A stretch of 64,000 nt of DNA from Lysobacteraceae bacterium SCN 69-320 (GTDB lineage Bacteria; Pseudomonadota; Gammaproteobacteria; Xanthomonadales; Rhodanobacteraceae), in contig MEFP01000030.1 of NCBI GenBank assembly GCA_001725155.1, positions 682,001-746,000 of the forward strand. The letters are read 5' to 3'. A program made the translations under genes and the position numbers. Below the pieces are notes generated by a model. The model did no database searches. It saw only the letters and a program-made list of their open reading frames with translations, and was not told the DNA's origin. Every line of letters begins with the position of its first letter. Position 1 is the first letter of the stretch. This document shows, piece after piece, positions 43,714 to 53,851 of the stretch.

Positions 43714-43736
43714 CGGGCCGTCATGACGACGGCCCG
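43714..43736 (+). terminator. Candidate terminator between the exported-protein and lipase-like genes
   Basis: CGGGCCGTC (43714-43722), loop ATGAC, GACGGCCCG (43728-43736): a perfect 9-bp stem followed by TTGT. It lies 70 bp beyond the stop at 43643. Confidence 0.55.
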
Positions 43737-43797
43737 TTGTACGACCCCGACGCGGCAACGGACGCCGCCGACGCCTGGTGCTGACGACGATCGCCAA

Positions 43798-45003
43798 ATG
43801 AAGTCCCGACTCGACCTGCTGCGCGGCACGGCCCAACTGGCCGGCGAAGGTTTTCTCGGCGCGCTGGACGTGGTCGAGGGCGTGCATCAGGCGGTGCTCG
43901 ACCCGTTCGCGAAGCTGCTGCCGTTCGGCGATCTGCTGATGCGCGGCACCGATTTCGTCTATGCGCGCCTGCGCGACGTCGGCCACGTGGCCAGTACGGC
44001 GGCCATCGGCTCGCTGGGCCTGTACGAGCGCTACCTGCTGCCGCGCAGCAGCGACGACGCCGGCGAGGCCGCCTCCAATGCCTGGATCAGCGCGCTGAAC
44101 GGCGCCGTCGGCGACCACCTGGAAGCCACGCGCAATCCGCTGGCACTGCGTCTGGCCTTCTGCCGCCGCGACCGCGCGCTGACCCTGGATGCTCGCACGC
44201 TGGCGCGCGAACTGCCCTGCGCCAACGGCACCCTGTACGTGCTCGTGCATGGTCTGGGCCTCAACGACAGCCAATGGCAGGACCGCGATGGCGAGGATTT
44301 CGGCTCGCGGCTGGAACGCGACCTCGGCGGCAGCGCCGTGCGCCTGCGCTACAACAGCGGGCTGCGCATCTCCGGCAACGGCCGCGAGTTCGCGCGCGAA
44401 CTGCAGCAGCTCGTCGACGCGCATCCGCGGCGCATCGAGCGCATCGTCCTTATCGGCCACAGCATGGGCGGCCTGGTCTGCCGCAGCGCCTGCAGCCATG
44501 CGGCGCGCGCCGGCCTGCCCTGGCGCGAGCGGCTGGTCGCGGCGATCTGCCTCGGTTCGCCGCATCTGGGCGCGCCGCTGGAACGCATTGGCGGACGCCT
44601 GAGCGCCGCGCTGGAATCCCTGCCGTATACGCGCGCGCTGGCCAAGCTGACCGAGCGGCGCAGCGCCGGCGTCAAGGATCTGCGCCACGGCTGGTGCAGC
44701 GACCGTGACCGGCCGCGCGGCGAACGCCGCGACGCGGCGCCCGAAGCGCTCGCCGACATCGGCGACGCGCGCTGGTATCTGGCCGCGGCAACCCTGGCCG
44801 GCAGCAGCGACGGCACGCGCGCACGCTGGATCGGCGACGGCCTGGTGCCGGTGCCCAGCGCGCTCGGCCAGCACGCCGACCCGGCGCTGTCGCTGCAGTT
44901 GCCCGACGGGCAGCGGCATGTGTTCCGCGGCCTGGGCCACATGGACCTCCTGAACCATCCGCGCGTCTACGAACGCCTGCGCGAATGGGCCGACGCGGCC
45001 TGA
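43798..45003 (+). CDS. PGAP1/lipase-like alpha/beta hydrolase
   Basis: A 401-residue protein. The catalytic half (about 145-400) has LYVLVHGLGLNDSQW (oxyanion region), the nucleophile elbow IGHSMGGLV, WIGDGLVPVPSALG (acid) and the His in RGLGHMDLLNHP. The first 140 residues are helical and amphipathic (LLRGTAQLAGEGFLGALDVVEGV) and may bind membrane. No signal peptide is visible, so it is probably cytosolic or peripheral. The family includes GPI-deacylase-like enzymes and triacylglycerol lipases, and the substrate is unknown. ATG 43798 is preferred over an upstream in-frame start that overlaps the hairpin. Confidence 0.83.
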   Translation: MKSRLDLLRGTAQLAGEGFLGALDVVEGVHQAVLDPFAKLLPFGDLLMRGTDFVYARLRDVGHVASTAAIGSLGLYERYLLPRSSDDAGEAASNAWISALNGAVGDHLEATRNPLALRLAFCRRDRALTLDARTLARELPCANGTLYVLVHGLGLNDSQWQDRDGEDFGSRLERDLGGSAVRLRYNSGLRISGNGREFARELQQLVDAHPRRIERIVLIGHSMGGLVCRSACSHAARAGLPWRERLVAAICLGSPHLGAPLERIGGRLSAALESLPYTRALAKLTERRSAGVKDLRHGWCSDRDRPRGERRDAAPEALADIGDARWYLAAATLAGSSDGTRARWIGDGLVPVPSALGQHADPALSLQLPDGQRHVFRGLGHMDLLNHPRVYERLREWADAA

Positions 45004-45029
45004 GCGGCCGCGCCGTCCGCCGCCGCGCC

Positions 45030-45278
45030 TCAGCCGCGCGGAATGTCGTGCTTGATGCGGACTTCCTCGATGCGCGCCTGCACGTTCGCCGGCACATGGC
45101 CTTTTTCCGCCTGGGCGAAGATCTGACCGAGCACGCGCTTCTCGTCCTCGTCGACGATTTCGTCGCGCAGCGCGAGGCCGAGCAGGAAATTGATCTCGCC
45201 GATGTCGAGCTGGCCGTCGTCGGCGAATACCGCAATCGACCGGAACGCGATCTCGATATGGCTCTTGGCCTGGGGCAT
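45030..45278 (-). CDS. Small conserved TerB-like protein
   Basis: An 82-residue protein starting MPQAKSHIEIAFRSIAVFADDG, with GQLDIGEINFLLGLALRDEIVDEDEKRVLGQIF. This is a helical pattern with acidic positions like TerB or calcium-responsive modules. It is a conserved hypothetical in relatives to my recollection. It is convergent with the lipase gene, 26 bp away. The open frame reaches further upstream in low-complexity Arg-rich sequence, which is not convincing. Confidence 0.75.
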   Translation of the reverse strand: MPQAKSHIEIAFRSIAVFADDGQLDIGEINFLLGLALRDEIVDEDEKRVLGQIFAQAEKGHVPANVQARIEEVRIKHDIPRG

Positions 45279-45470
45279 GGCAGAACTCCTTGACGATGGG
45301 ATGCCCGGCCCGCGATCCGGCCGGAACGCCGACGATAGCCTGGGCGCGGCCACGCGGCGAGCACGCCGGCGGCTATCCAACGTCGCGGTGCCGACCGGGC
45401 GAACAGGCCGGCCGCGACGACCGCGGCTCGTGTCGCGTACGCTGGCGGACGGCGCCGCGAGCGCGAAGCC

Positions 45471-47018
45471 TCACGGCGCGCAGGCCTGCCCGGCCTCGTC
45501 GACGCAGCGCAGGGCCGCCGTCATCGGCAGCGCCGACGAATAGTTCGCGAGCAGGCCCGGCGCCGCATTCGCGTTGACGTAATTGGTAAGGCGCAGGCCG
45601 ACGACCGGCAGGCCGCTCAGGCGGCGGCCTTCGAGCGATGGCCGCGACAGCGCCGGCGTCGTGCTGCTCAAACTTTGCTGCAGAATCAGGCGCAGATGGC
45701 CGGCGCCGTCGGGCACGTAGCGGCCGCCGTCGTTGTGCTGGAAGCCGATGTCGCCCGGCAGGCGCGTACCGAGCAGCGGGTCCGGCGTGGCACCCAGCGC
45801 GAGCACTTCCACCGCAGTGCCCGGCAGCCGCACGGCCGGCAGCAGCGGCGGACAAGGAAAGCCGCAGCCCGGGCCCGGAATGAGGAAGCGCAGCATCCGC
45901 GCATCACGGTCGTAGACGACGAAGCCGATGCCGTCGGCCTCGGCCGGCGCGCGCACGCCGGCGAAGGCGCTCGTGAACGGCGCCAGCGGCTGCGCCGCGC
46001 CGGACTGCGCCGGATCGGTATACAGCGGCCGCGTCGGATAGGTCAGCACGAACGAGGTATGCGCGCCCAAGGCGGGCGTTTCCTCGTAGGTGCCGAACAA
46101 CTCGGTCGCGGTCAGCACGGCGCTGACCGCATCGACGGCACGCTCGGGTGCGGGATAGCTGAGGCTCAGGGTTTCGCCGCCGACGAGCATGCGCGCCCGG
46201 GCGATGCGCGCGGCCGGATCGTTCAGCGCATGCGCGAGCAGCGAAGGCGGCCCGCCCAGCGCGCCGTTCAGCGCGACGCTCGCGAGCGTGCCGCGCGGCC
46301 GGTCCAGCGGATCGCTGCGATAGTCGTCGAGCGCGACCGCCGCGGCCGCGAACACGACGCCGGAAGCCACGTCGACGACCGACACCTCGCCGCTCAACCC
46401 GCCGGTGGGATTGGCCAGATCGCGCAGCGGCTCGCTGATCCAGTAGCCCGACGGCGGTGTCGACGCGGCGAGCACCGCCGCGCAGTCGCGCGGCCCGTCG
46501 GCTCCCGGCACGATGGCGTAGTAGGTCGGCGTCGTACGCCGTATCGAAGCGAGTTCCAGCGCCTCGACATAGCCTTCGCGCAGACGCTGCGGCTCGTCGC
46601 TGCCGGCATCGTCGGTGATGGCCGGACCCAGCGGCAGGTAGCGGCGGCCGTCGGGCAATTGCGGCAAGGTCGTCGACGTCGCGATCGCCGGGTTCGTGCA
46701 CGAACGGTCCGTCGTCAGCAGGCCCGGCGCCTCGCCGCGGCCGCGCTCGAACAGCGCCGCAGTCCAGCTGTCGTACTCGCCGAGATAGACGTCGAGCTGC
46801 GCCGCCGTGCGGCCGTTCTCGCCTTCGGCCCAGCGCAGCCGCACGATCTTGGCCTGCGGACTCTGGTTGGTCAGCGTGAGCACGCTGCTGTTGCCGGCCG
46901 CGGTCGTGTAGTACGGAAAAATCAGCGCCTGGCCCTGGCCGCGCGGATTCACGACGACGGCGTCGGCCGCGCCGGCGACGGCGGCCAGGGTGAACACAGC
47001 CAGCGACAGACGTTTCAT
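45471..47018 (-). CDS. Secreted protein of unknown family, tandem paralogue B
   Basis: A 515-residue exported protein with a signal peptide (about 1-20, ending GAADA). Near the N-terminus it has GQGQALIFPYYTTAAGNSS, then RLRWAEGENGR and YLGEYDSWTAALFERG. It ends CVDEAGQACAP, with the last two Cys spaced C-x7-C. It is clearly related to the neighbouring protein at 47047-48567 throughout: FPYY block, YWxxxPLRDLANP block, ERAVDAVSAVL block and NYVNA block. I do not know a function; no enzyme motif was seen. The 28-bp spacing to its paralogue points to one operon. Confidence 0.83.
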   Translation of the reverse strand: MKRLSLAVFTLAAVAGAADAVVVNPRGQGQALIFPYYTTAAGNSSVLTLTNQSPQAKIVRLRWAEGENGRTAAQLDVYLGEYDSWTAALFERGRGEAPGLLTTDRSCTNPAIATSTTLPQLPDGRRYLPLGPAITDDAGSDEPQRLREGYVEALELASIRRTTPTYYAIVPGADGPRDCAAVLAASTPPSGYWISEPLRDLANPTGGLSGEVSVVDVASGVVFAAAAVALDDYRSDPLDRPRGTLASVALNGALGGPPSLLAHALNDPAARIARARMLVGGETLSLSYPAPERAVDAVSAVLTATELFGTYEETPALGAHTSFVLTYPTRPLYTDPAQSGAAQPLAPFTSAFAGVRAPAEADGIGFVVYDRDARMLRFLIPGPGCGFPCPPLLPAVRLPGTAVEVLALGATPDPLLGTRLPGDIGFQHNDGGRYVPDGAGHLRLILQQSLSSTTPALSRPSLEGRRLSGLPVVGLRLTNYVNANAAPGLLANYSSALPMTAALRCVDEAGQACAP

Positions 47019-47046
47019 CGGCGTTCTCCCGTGAGGATGCCCGGAA

Positions 47047-48567
47047 CTACGGCGTGCAGGGCTGGCCCGTGCCGTCGACGCACTGCGTCGCCGCGGCCAG
47101 CGGCAGCGCCGAGGAGTAGTTCGCCAGCACGCCCTGCTGCGCGCCGGCATTCACGTAATTGATCAGGCGCAGCGCGACGACGGGCAGGCCGAGCAGACGC
47201 TGCCCCTCGCGCGACGGACGCAGCGCGACCGGGCCGTTGCCGAATGTCGGCTGGCCGAGCTTCAGGGTGACCAGTCCGGTCTGGTCCGGCGTCGCGACCG
47301 GCGCGGGACCGCAGTACGTGGCCATGTTGCCGTGATAGCGCGAGCCCAGCAGCGCATCGGGCGCGCCGTCGCCGGGCACGATCACGGCCAGCGCCGTGGC
47401 CGGATGATGCGCGCTGGTCTCGCAGCCGCCGAACTGGAGACCGCCGCTGTCGAGCAGCGGCCGGCCTTCGCGGTCGCTGACCAGCAGCCATTCGCGCTCG
47501 ACCACCGACAGCGGCGAGCGCTCGTTGTACATGGTGCGGAACGGCGGCAGCGGCGCCGTCGTCCCGGGCGGCAACAGCGCCGGGTTGGTGTAGAAGCGCT
47601 TGGTCGGGAACACCTGCACGAACGAGGTCGTCGCGCCGAGCTCGCCGCGCGTGTCGAAATCCGCGCTGACTTCGCTGGCCGCGAGCACCGCGCTGACCGC
47701 GTCGACCGCGCGCTCCAGCGGATAGCTCAGCTCCATGCGGCGGTTGTCGACGCGGACCTCCGCATTGACCGAACGCTCCTGCGGGCCATTCAGCGCATCG
47801 GCCAGACTCAGCGACTGCTGCGCAGTCGGCAGGAAATGCCGCACGACGCTCGCGATGCTGCCGCGCGGCTTGTCGTCGGGATCGACGCGGAACTCGTCGA
47901 GCGCGACGGCCGCGGCGCCGAAGAACGTGCCGGCGGCGACATTGATGATGGCGGCAGAGCCGCCGAGACCGCCGCGCGGATTGGCCAGGTCGCGCAGCGG
48001 CTGGCCGGCCCAGTAGCCGCCGGGCGCGGTCCAGGCCGCGGCCAGCGCAGTGCAGTTGCGGCCATCGCCGACGACGTTGCCCAGCGCGCGGTCGGTGGCC
48101 GTGTTCGGCACGACGCTGGCGATCTCGATCGCCTCGACCCAGCCTTCGGCCAGGCGCTCGACGGTGCCTGGACTGCCGGCGACGAGCAACGGCTGCAGCC
48201 GTCTTCCCGGCTGCTGCGGCGCGGCCTGCGACAGTGCGGGCAGCACGCAGCTCGCGTCGTCGCTGAGCAGCACGATGCGCTCGCCGTCGCGCGCGATCGC
48301 CGCGCTCCAGCTGTCGCGGCCGGCCAGATAGAGGTTGGTCACGAGCGCGGTCTCGCCGATCTCGCCCTCGGCCACGCGCAGCTGCACGACCTTGCCACGT
48401 TCGCTGTTGTTGTTCACGGTCAGCAACGTGGTGTTGCCCGCGTTGGTGCTGTAGTACGGAAAGATCAGCACCTGACCCTGATCGCGCTGGCCGAGCACGA
48501 CCGCCGGCGCCGCCGAGGCGATCGACAGTCCCGCGACGACCAGCATTCCCTGCAATCCCCTGCGCAT
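47047..48567 (-). CDS. Secreted protein of unknown family, tandem paralogue A
   Basis: A 506-residue exported protein with a signal peptide (about 1-23, ending SAAPA). It carries the family blocks GQVLIFPYYSTNAGNTT, VAEGEIGETALVTNLYLAG, YWAGQPLRDLANPRGG, ERAVDAVSAVLAASEV, LRLINYVNA and the end CVDGTGQPCTP. It is co-directional with, and upstream of, its paralogue. The FPYY segment follows the predicted cleavage site closely, which may be part of a surface or assembly signal (inference). Upstream is a 404-bp gap with a 12-bp palindrome. Function unknown. Confidence 0.83.
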   Translation of the reverse strand: MRRGLQGMLVVAGLSIASAAPAVVLGQRDQGQVLIFPYYSTNAGNTTLLTVNNNSERGKVVQLRVAEGEIGETALVTNLYLAGRDSWSAAIARDGERIVLLSDDASCVLPALSQAAPQQPGRRLQPLLVAGSPGTVERLAEGWVEAIEIASVVPNTATDRALGNVVGDGRNCTALAAAWTAPGGYWAGQPLRDLANPRGGLGGSAAIINVAAGTFFGAAAVALDEFRVDPDDKPRGSIASVVRHFLPTAQQSLSLADALNGPQERSVNAEVRVDNRRMELSYPLERAVDAVSAVLAASEVSADFDTRGELGATTSFVQVFPTKRFYTNPALLPPGTTAPLPPFRTMYNERSPLSVVEREWLLVSDREGRPLLDSGGLQFGGCETSAHHPATALAVIVPGDGAPDALLGSRYHGNMATYCGPAPVATPDQTGLVTLKLGQPTFGNGPVALRPSREGQRLLGLPVVALRLINYVNAGAQQGVLANYSSALPLAAATQCVDGTGQPCTP

Positions 48568-48937
48568 CTGTGCTACTCCATGGTGGATCGGACGCGGCGT
48601 TCACGCCGCAGCCCCTCTGTCCTGAGCTCATCTCCACACGCCACGACGGCACCGGCGACGCCCGCTGCACCACCGGCCGGCTTCCGCGCGACGCCGGTGG
48701 TCGGCGCGACAGGCATTCGAGAACCCGCCGGGCCAACGGCACAGCCGGCCGCAGATCTATCCACATGTGGAACAATCAGTATCCGCAACACTTGCACGGA
48801 GCGCTGCGCGGTCAACTGCAAACGCGCGACGTGCATCGTCTGTGACGCACGGATCGGTGAAATCCCCCAAGCGCGGCGCGGCCTTGCCGAGCCACGAGCG
48901 CAAACGTACGCCAGGCTTCGTATTTTTCACGAGGAGC
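48568..48937. other. Upstream region of the secreted pair with a 12-bp palindrome
   Basis: No gene seen. TCCACATGTGGA at 48760-48771 is a perfect 12-bp palindrome, a reasonable dimeric-repressor site about 195 bp before the first secreted-protein gene. TTGACC occurs on the minus strand upstream of it, but no good -10 lies at the right distance. Confidence 0.35.
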
Positions 48938-48964
48938 GGCGGGCGCCTCCGTGCGGCGCCCGCC
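48938..48964 (-). terminator. Hairpin at the end of the NatAB operon
   Basis: GGCGGGCGCC (48938-48947), 7-nt loop, GGCGCCCGCC (48955-48964): a 10-bp stem lying 7 bp beyond the permease stop. There is no U-run immediately after it on the minus strand, so Rho may be needed. Confidence 0.5.
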
Positions 48965-48971
48965 GGGATCG

Positions 48972-50143
48972 TCAGCCCGAAATGGCGAGCCGTTCGGAGC
49001 GGTAGACGCGCGCGGTGAGCACGGCCGCGACGGCGGCCGTGGCCAGGCCGCAGCCCAGGCACAGCAGCAGCTGCGGCAGGGTCACGGTTTCGGCCCGCAC
49101 CAGCCGCGTGATGATCAGGTGCTGGCTCAGCAGCGGCACGGCGAACATCCAGCCCTGCGCCTTCAGCGGCAAAACGGCAAGCATGGCCGACGGCAGCATG
49201 GGCACGAGCAGCAGCAGCGACAGATAGGTCTGCGCCTCGCGGTAGCTCTTCGCGAACGCGGCGATCAGGGTCTGCAGGCAGCTCGCCAGCAGCACGAGCG
49301 GGAACATCACGAGCAGCGCGATCGCGGCGAAGCGCGGGCCGAAGTCCAGCACCATGCCGATGCGCGCCGTCGGTATGTAGCCGCCGGCGATACCGAACGC
49401 GATCAGCGACAGGGTCAGGCTGGCCATCGCGAACGCGACGGTCGCAGCGAGCTTGCCGGCGAGGATGCGCCAGCGCGCGACTGGATTGACGAACAGCGGC
49501 TCCAGCGACTGGCGCTCGCGTTCACCGGCGGTCGTGTCGATCGCCAGATACATGCCGCCCATGAACGCGGCCAGGATCAGGAAATACGGCAGCATCGCGA
49601 ACAGCAGCGCGCTGCGGCTCTGCGGCGTGGACTGGTCGCGCGCGGCGACGACCAGCGGAGACGCCACGGCCGGCGACAGGCCGCGCGCCATCAGCCGCAT
49701 CGCGCCGTTCTGGCCCGAATAGGCCTGCAGCAGGCCGCGCAACCGCTCCACCGGCGTCGCCGAGTCGCGCTGCGAGGAGTCGTACAGCAGCTCGACCTGG
49801 GCCGTGCGGCCGGCGCGCCAGGCCTCGCCGTAGCTGGCGGGAATGCGCAGCACCATGTCCTCGTCCTGGGCGCGCACGCGCGCTTCCGGATCAACCACGG
49901 GCGGCTTGGGCTTGACCCCGTTCTGGCGGAGGAATTCGACGAGGTTCGGCGCGTGCTCGGCGCCGACGACCGACACTTCGATCGGCTTCTCGCCGCGGTC
50001 GAGTTCGCGCGAGATCATCACCGAGGTCAGGCCGGCGAACAGCAGCGGACCGAGCAGCGGGCCGACCAGCAAAGCGTTCATTACCGTGCGCCGGTCGCGC
50101 AGGTTCTCGATGACTTCCTTCAGGAAGACCACGATCGCGGCAT

Positions 50144-50147
<4 letters not shown>
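48972..50147 (-). CDS. natB: ABC-2-type permease, NatB-like
   Basis: A 391-residue permease. It has an N-terminal helix after VVFLKEVIENLRDRRTV, a ~130-residue extracytoplasmic loop (about 45-175), then about five helices in the C-terminal half. GGMYLAIDTTAGERERQSLEPLFVN, the coupling segment of NatB/ABC-2 exporters, is conserved. NatAB exports Na+ in Bacillus, and the substrate here is inferred only from family. It overlaps the ATPase gene by 4 bp (ATGA). Confidence 0.82.
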
Positions 50148-50874
<727 letters not shown>

Positions 50875-50878
<4 letters not shown>

Positions 50879-52356
50879 GGGCTCGCTCCGTTGTAGTCGA
50901 GGAAGAACGGCGTCGCGCCCATCTCGGCGATGCAGCCCGCGTCGAGCTTGTCCGTTTCCAAGGTGTCTATGAAGCGGGCGAACAGGCGCGGCATGCAGCC
51001 GCGGCCTATGACGTTGTGCCCCTGCCCCGGCGCGACCAGATGGCGCGCGCGGCGCAGGCCCTTGGCAACCTGTTCGCCGTAGCGCGGCGGCGTGACCGGG
51101 TCATACTGGCCCGACAGCAGCAGGGCCGGCAGGTCCGAACGCAGCGGCTCGTGGAAATCCGCCGGCCGCGCACCACGCGGCCAGACCTCGCATTGCGCCT
51201 TTATCGCGTCCACGAAATCGCCGCCGAGGATCAGCGACTTGTCCTCGGGCCGCGGCTGCAGCAAGTCCGCGTCCTCGGCGCAGATCACCGACAGGCCCAT
51301 GCCCGAGGTCAGGCTCGCGCCGAGATCGGCCGTGATCAGGCTGGCCTGCCCCATCAGCGGCGCGGCATTGCCGGCGGCGGCCTCGTGGATGGCCAGCGGC
51401 AGCAGTGCCGCGGTTTCCGGCGCGTAGGCGTACAGCCGCACGAGACCGGCGAAGGTGTCGGCGTCCAGGTCGTGATGCAGCGGCGCGAAGCTCTGCGGAT
51501 CGCGCAGGCTGACCGGCAGCGGCTGCCGCTGCAGCCGCGCGCGCAGCGCGTAGAGATCCTTGTAGACGTCGCCGAAGCGCTCGTGACAGGCCGGCTCCGC
51601 ATCGCAGAGCGCGAAGCGCGCGCGCAGCGCCTGGTCCAGCGACTGGGCGAATTCCGCGCCGAGCACGAGCTCGTTCGGCGCCACGCCGTCGAGCACGAGG
51701 CTGCGCACACCGTCCGGATGGCGCCGCGCGTACTGCTGCGCGACGCGCGTGCCGTAGGAAACGCCGACGAGGTTGAACTTCAGTCCGCCTAGCGCCTGGC
51801 GCAGCGCTTCCAGATCCTCGACCGCGTCGCTGGTCGTATACAGCGCCGGATCGGCCTGGTCGCGCACGCGGGCGAGGCAGTCCTCGGCCAGCCGGCGCGC
51901 CTGGGCGACACCGGCGGTCTGCTGCTGTGCGGCCTTGACCGCATCGGCCGGCGCGTCTTCGGCGCCGCAGCGCAGCGCATTCGAGCCGCCGGTACCGCGC
52001 TGGTCGAGCAGGATCACATGCCGTGCGCGGCGCGCCTGGGCGAACGCGCCGGCCACCTGCGGCCAGGACTCGGTCGCCGCCTGGCCCGGACCGCCGGCCA
52101 GCAGTACCAGCGGATCGCTGCGCACTTCGGCCGCATCGCTCCTGATCAATGCGAGCTTGAACGCGATGCGCCGGCCCTGTGGCCTGGCGCGGTCCTCGGG
52201 CTGCGAGAACTCGGCGCACCAGGCCGCCGTCGTCGCAGCCGAGCGCGGCTGGCTCAGTTCGCAATGCTGGAATTGCAGTTGTCCAAACGTGAGACTGTCG
52301 CCGGCCGCAGCCGGCTGCGCGAGCGACAGCAGCATCGCGCTCAAAGTGGCTAGCAT
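50875..52356 (-). CDS. Secreted alpha/beta hydrolase, tripeptidyl-aminopeptidase-like
   Basis: A 493-residue protein with a signal peptide (about 1-18, LATLSAMLLSLAQPAAA) and a strong Shine-Dalgarno AAAGGAG before ATG 52356. Catalytic features are the oxyanion loop LLAGGPGQ, LLDQRGTGGSNAL, the nucleophile GVSYGTRVAQQYA, the Asp in LLLSGQYDPVTPP and the His in PGQGHNVIGRG. A C-terminal TAP-like domain with conserved Cys is present. Relatives remove short N-terminal peptides (proline iminopeptidase/SlpD-like). Its coupling to an exporter gene pair suggests it handles exported peptides or that both serve one envelope task (inference). Confidence 0.87.
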
Positions 52357-52634
52357 CCGGAACTCCTTTCGGAAAGCATCGTCGGCGCGCGGCGGGCGCG
52401 GGCATCGCCGCAGGACGACCGACGGCGCCGTAGTGCCGTGATCGCGGCGACCGCGGGCGGCCAGCTGCGCGCTCCCATCGCAGTGGGCCGCAGTGTAGCC
52501 GCTGCGCGGCGCAACACCGCATGCGCCGGCAGTCATGGCAGCGCGCCGGATGTGGAGATTCGCCACGCGGCCGCTCCGTCGCCGGCAGTGGCAAGTCCGC
52601 AGCGGCGCGCAGCCGCTGCGGACTGCCGGCGGCG

Positions 52635-53639
52635 CTAGGCCGCGTTCTGCTCGCCCTGCCAGCGCGCGAGATCGCCCAAGGTGACGACCTGTCCGCCGCA
52701 GACCACGGCGACGACGTGGCGCAGCCCGCGCAGCGCCGCGTGGCCCGCATACAGCGGCGCCAGCGCTGCGCCGCAGGCCGGTTCGATCATCTGGCCGTGA
52801 TCCTCGGCCAGACGCACGCAGGCCGTCGTCGCTTCACTGTCGCTGACGGTCAGCGGCACCACGTCGGCGGCGCGGCAGGCGCCGATCAGCGCCGGCGCGA
52901 TGCGCTTGACGCAGAGGCTGGTGGCGAGACTGCGCGGCGCACTGAGTTCCACGACGCGGCCCTGGGCCAGGCTCGAGGCCAGCGAGGCCGAGCCTTCCGG
53001 CTCCACGGCGAGCACACGCGTGCGCTGCCAACCGACCCGGCGCAGGCCTTCGAGTACGCCGAGCAGCAGGCCGCCGCCGCCGACCGCGACGAGGATCGCA
53101 TCGGGTGGCGTCGCGCATTGCCGCGCCAGTTCCTCGACCAGCGAGGCATGGCCCTGCCACAGCAGCGGATCGTCGAACGGCGGGATGAACGCGGTATCCG
53201 CCGCTTCGGCCAGGCGCAGCGCGACTGCGTTGGCCTCGTCCCAGACCGCGCCCTCGCAGCGCAGCTCGGCGCCGAGCGAGCGGATGCGCACGCGCATGTA
53301 TTCCGGCGTGGTCTGCGGGATCACGACCGTGACCGGAACGCCGAGCGCACGCCCGGCCCAGGCCACCGCATAACCGGCGTTGCCGGCCGAGGAACAGACG
53401 AAGCGGCGCACGCCGCGGGCCGCGTGGTGCTGGCAGAGCAGGCCTATGCCGCGCAGCTTGAACGAGCGGGCCGGCTGCAGATTGTCGAGCTTGAGCCCGA
53501 CCTGGAGATCGCCGACGCGCGTCTGCAGCAGCGGCGTGACGATATGCAACGGCGCGGCGCGATCGGACTCGACCGGCGGCGCGAAGGTACTGCGGGAATC
53601 AGCGGTATACGCGTTTGCTACGGAGGCGGAGAAGGTCAT
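52635..53639 (-). CDS. PLP-dependent L-serine/L-threonine dehydratase-like enzyme
   Basis: A 334-residue fold-type II enzyme. Lys61 in PARSFKLRGI binds PLP, SSAGNAGYAVAWAG matches the SSGNAG substrate loop of serine dehydratases, VGGGGLLLGV binds the cofactor phosphate, and VCGGQVV is near the end. It has no C-terminal ACT regulatory domain, so it is not a biosynthetic IlvA of the long type. It probably deaminates Ser and Thr to pyruvate and 2-oxobutyrate, and 2-oxobutyrate would feed isoleucine synthesis in the adjacent operon. A weakly supported start at 53639 overlaps a short upstream frame; another start within the first 30 residues is possible. Confidence 0.82.
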   Translation of the reverse strand: MTFSASVANAYTADSRSTFAPPVESDRAAPLHIVTPLLQTRVGDLQVGLKLDNLQPARSFKLRGIGLLCQHHAARGVRRFVCSSAGNAGYAVAWAGRALGVPVTVVIPQTTPEYMRVRIRSLGAELRCEGAVWDEANAVALRLAEAADTAFIPPFDDPLLWQGHASLVEELARQCATPPDAILVAVGGGGLLLGVLEGLRRVGWQRTRVLAVEPEGSASLASSLAQGRVVELSAPRSLATSLCVKRIAPALIGACRAADVVPLTVSDSEATTACVRLAEDHGQMIEPACGAALAPLYAGHAALRGLRHVVAVVCGGQVVTLGDLARWQGEQNAA

Positions 53640-53715
53640 GGCGGCGTTCGCGAAGTGAGGACGGGGGGTGGACTGCGGACGACACCGGGCTAATTCGAAT
53701 GCTGGGCTGGTACAT
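53599..53715 (-). CDS. Possible 38-residue leader peptide before the dehydratase
   Basis: ATG 53715 with a good Shine-Dalgarno (AGGAGA) begins MYQPSIRISPVSS and ends at TGA 53599, inside and out of phase with the dehydratase gene, whose own start lacks a ribosome site. It may help load ribosomes onto the downstream gene, regulate it, or mark a sequence error. The peptide is not unusually rich in any amino acid. Whether it is translated is unknown. Confidence 0.35.
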   Translation of the reverse strand: MYQPSIRISPVSSAVHPPSSLRERRHDLLRLRSKRVYR

Positions 53716-53783
53716 GACGTTCTCCTGGGATTGGTTTTACGAAAAGGTTTCTGCGGGAAAGAAAATGATCTGAATTTTTCGGT

Positions 53784-53792
53784 TGTGGATAA
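53784..53792 (-). promoter_or_regulatory. Perfect DnaA-box match in an AT-rich patch
   Basis: The minus strand reads TTATCCACA at 53792-53784, the exact DnaA 9-mer consensus. It lies in an unusually AT-rich stretch (about 53740-53800) upstream of the leader frame and dehydratase. A single box in a promoter region would fit transcription control or DnaA titration. The origin itself is not suggested, as no cluster of boxes was seen. Confidence 0.4.
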
Positions 53793-53851
53793 AAAATTGA
53801 GTAAGGCCGACGTTTCTCTCTGCTCCTCGTCTGTATTCCAATCGGCGAAGC

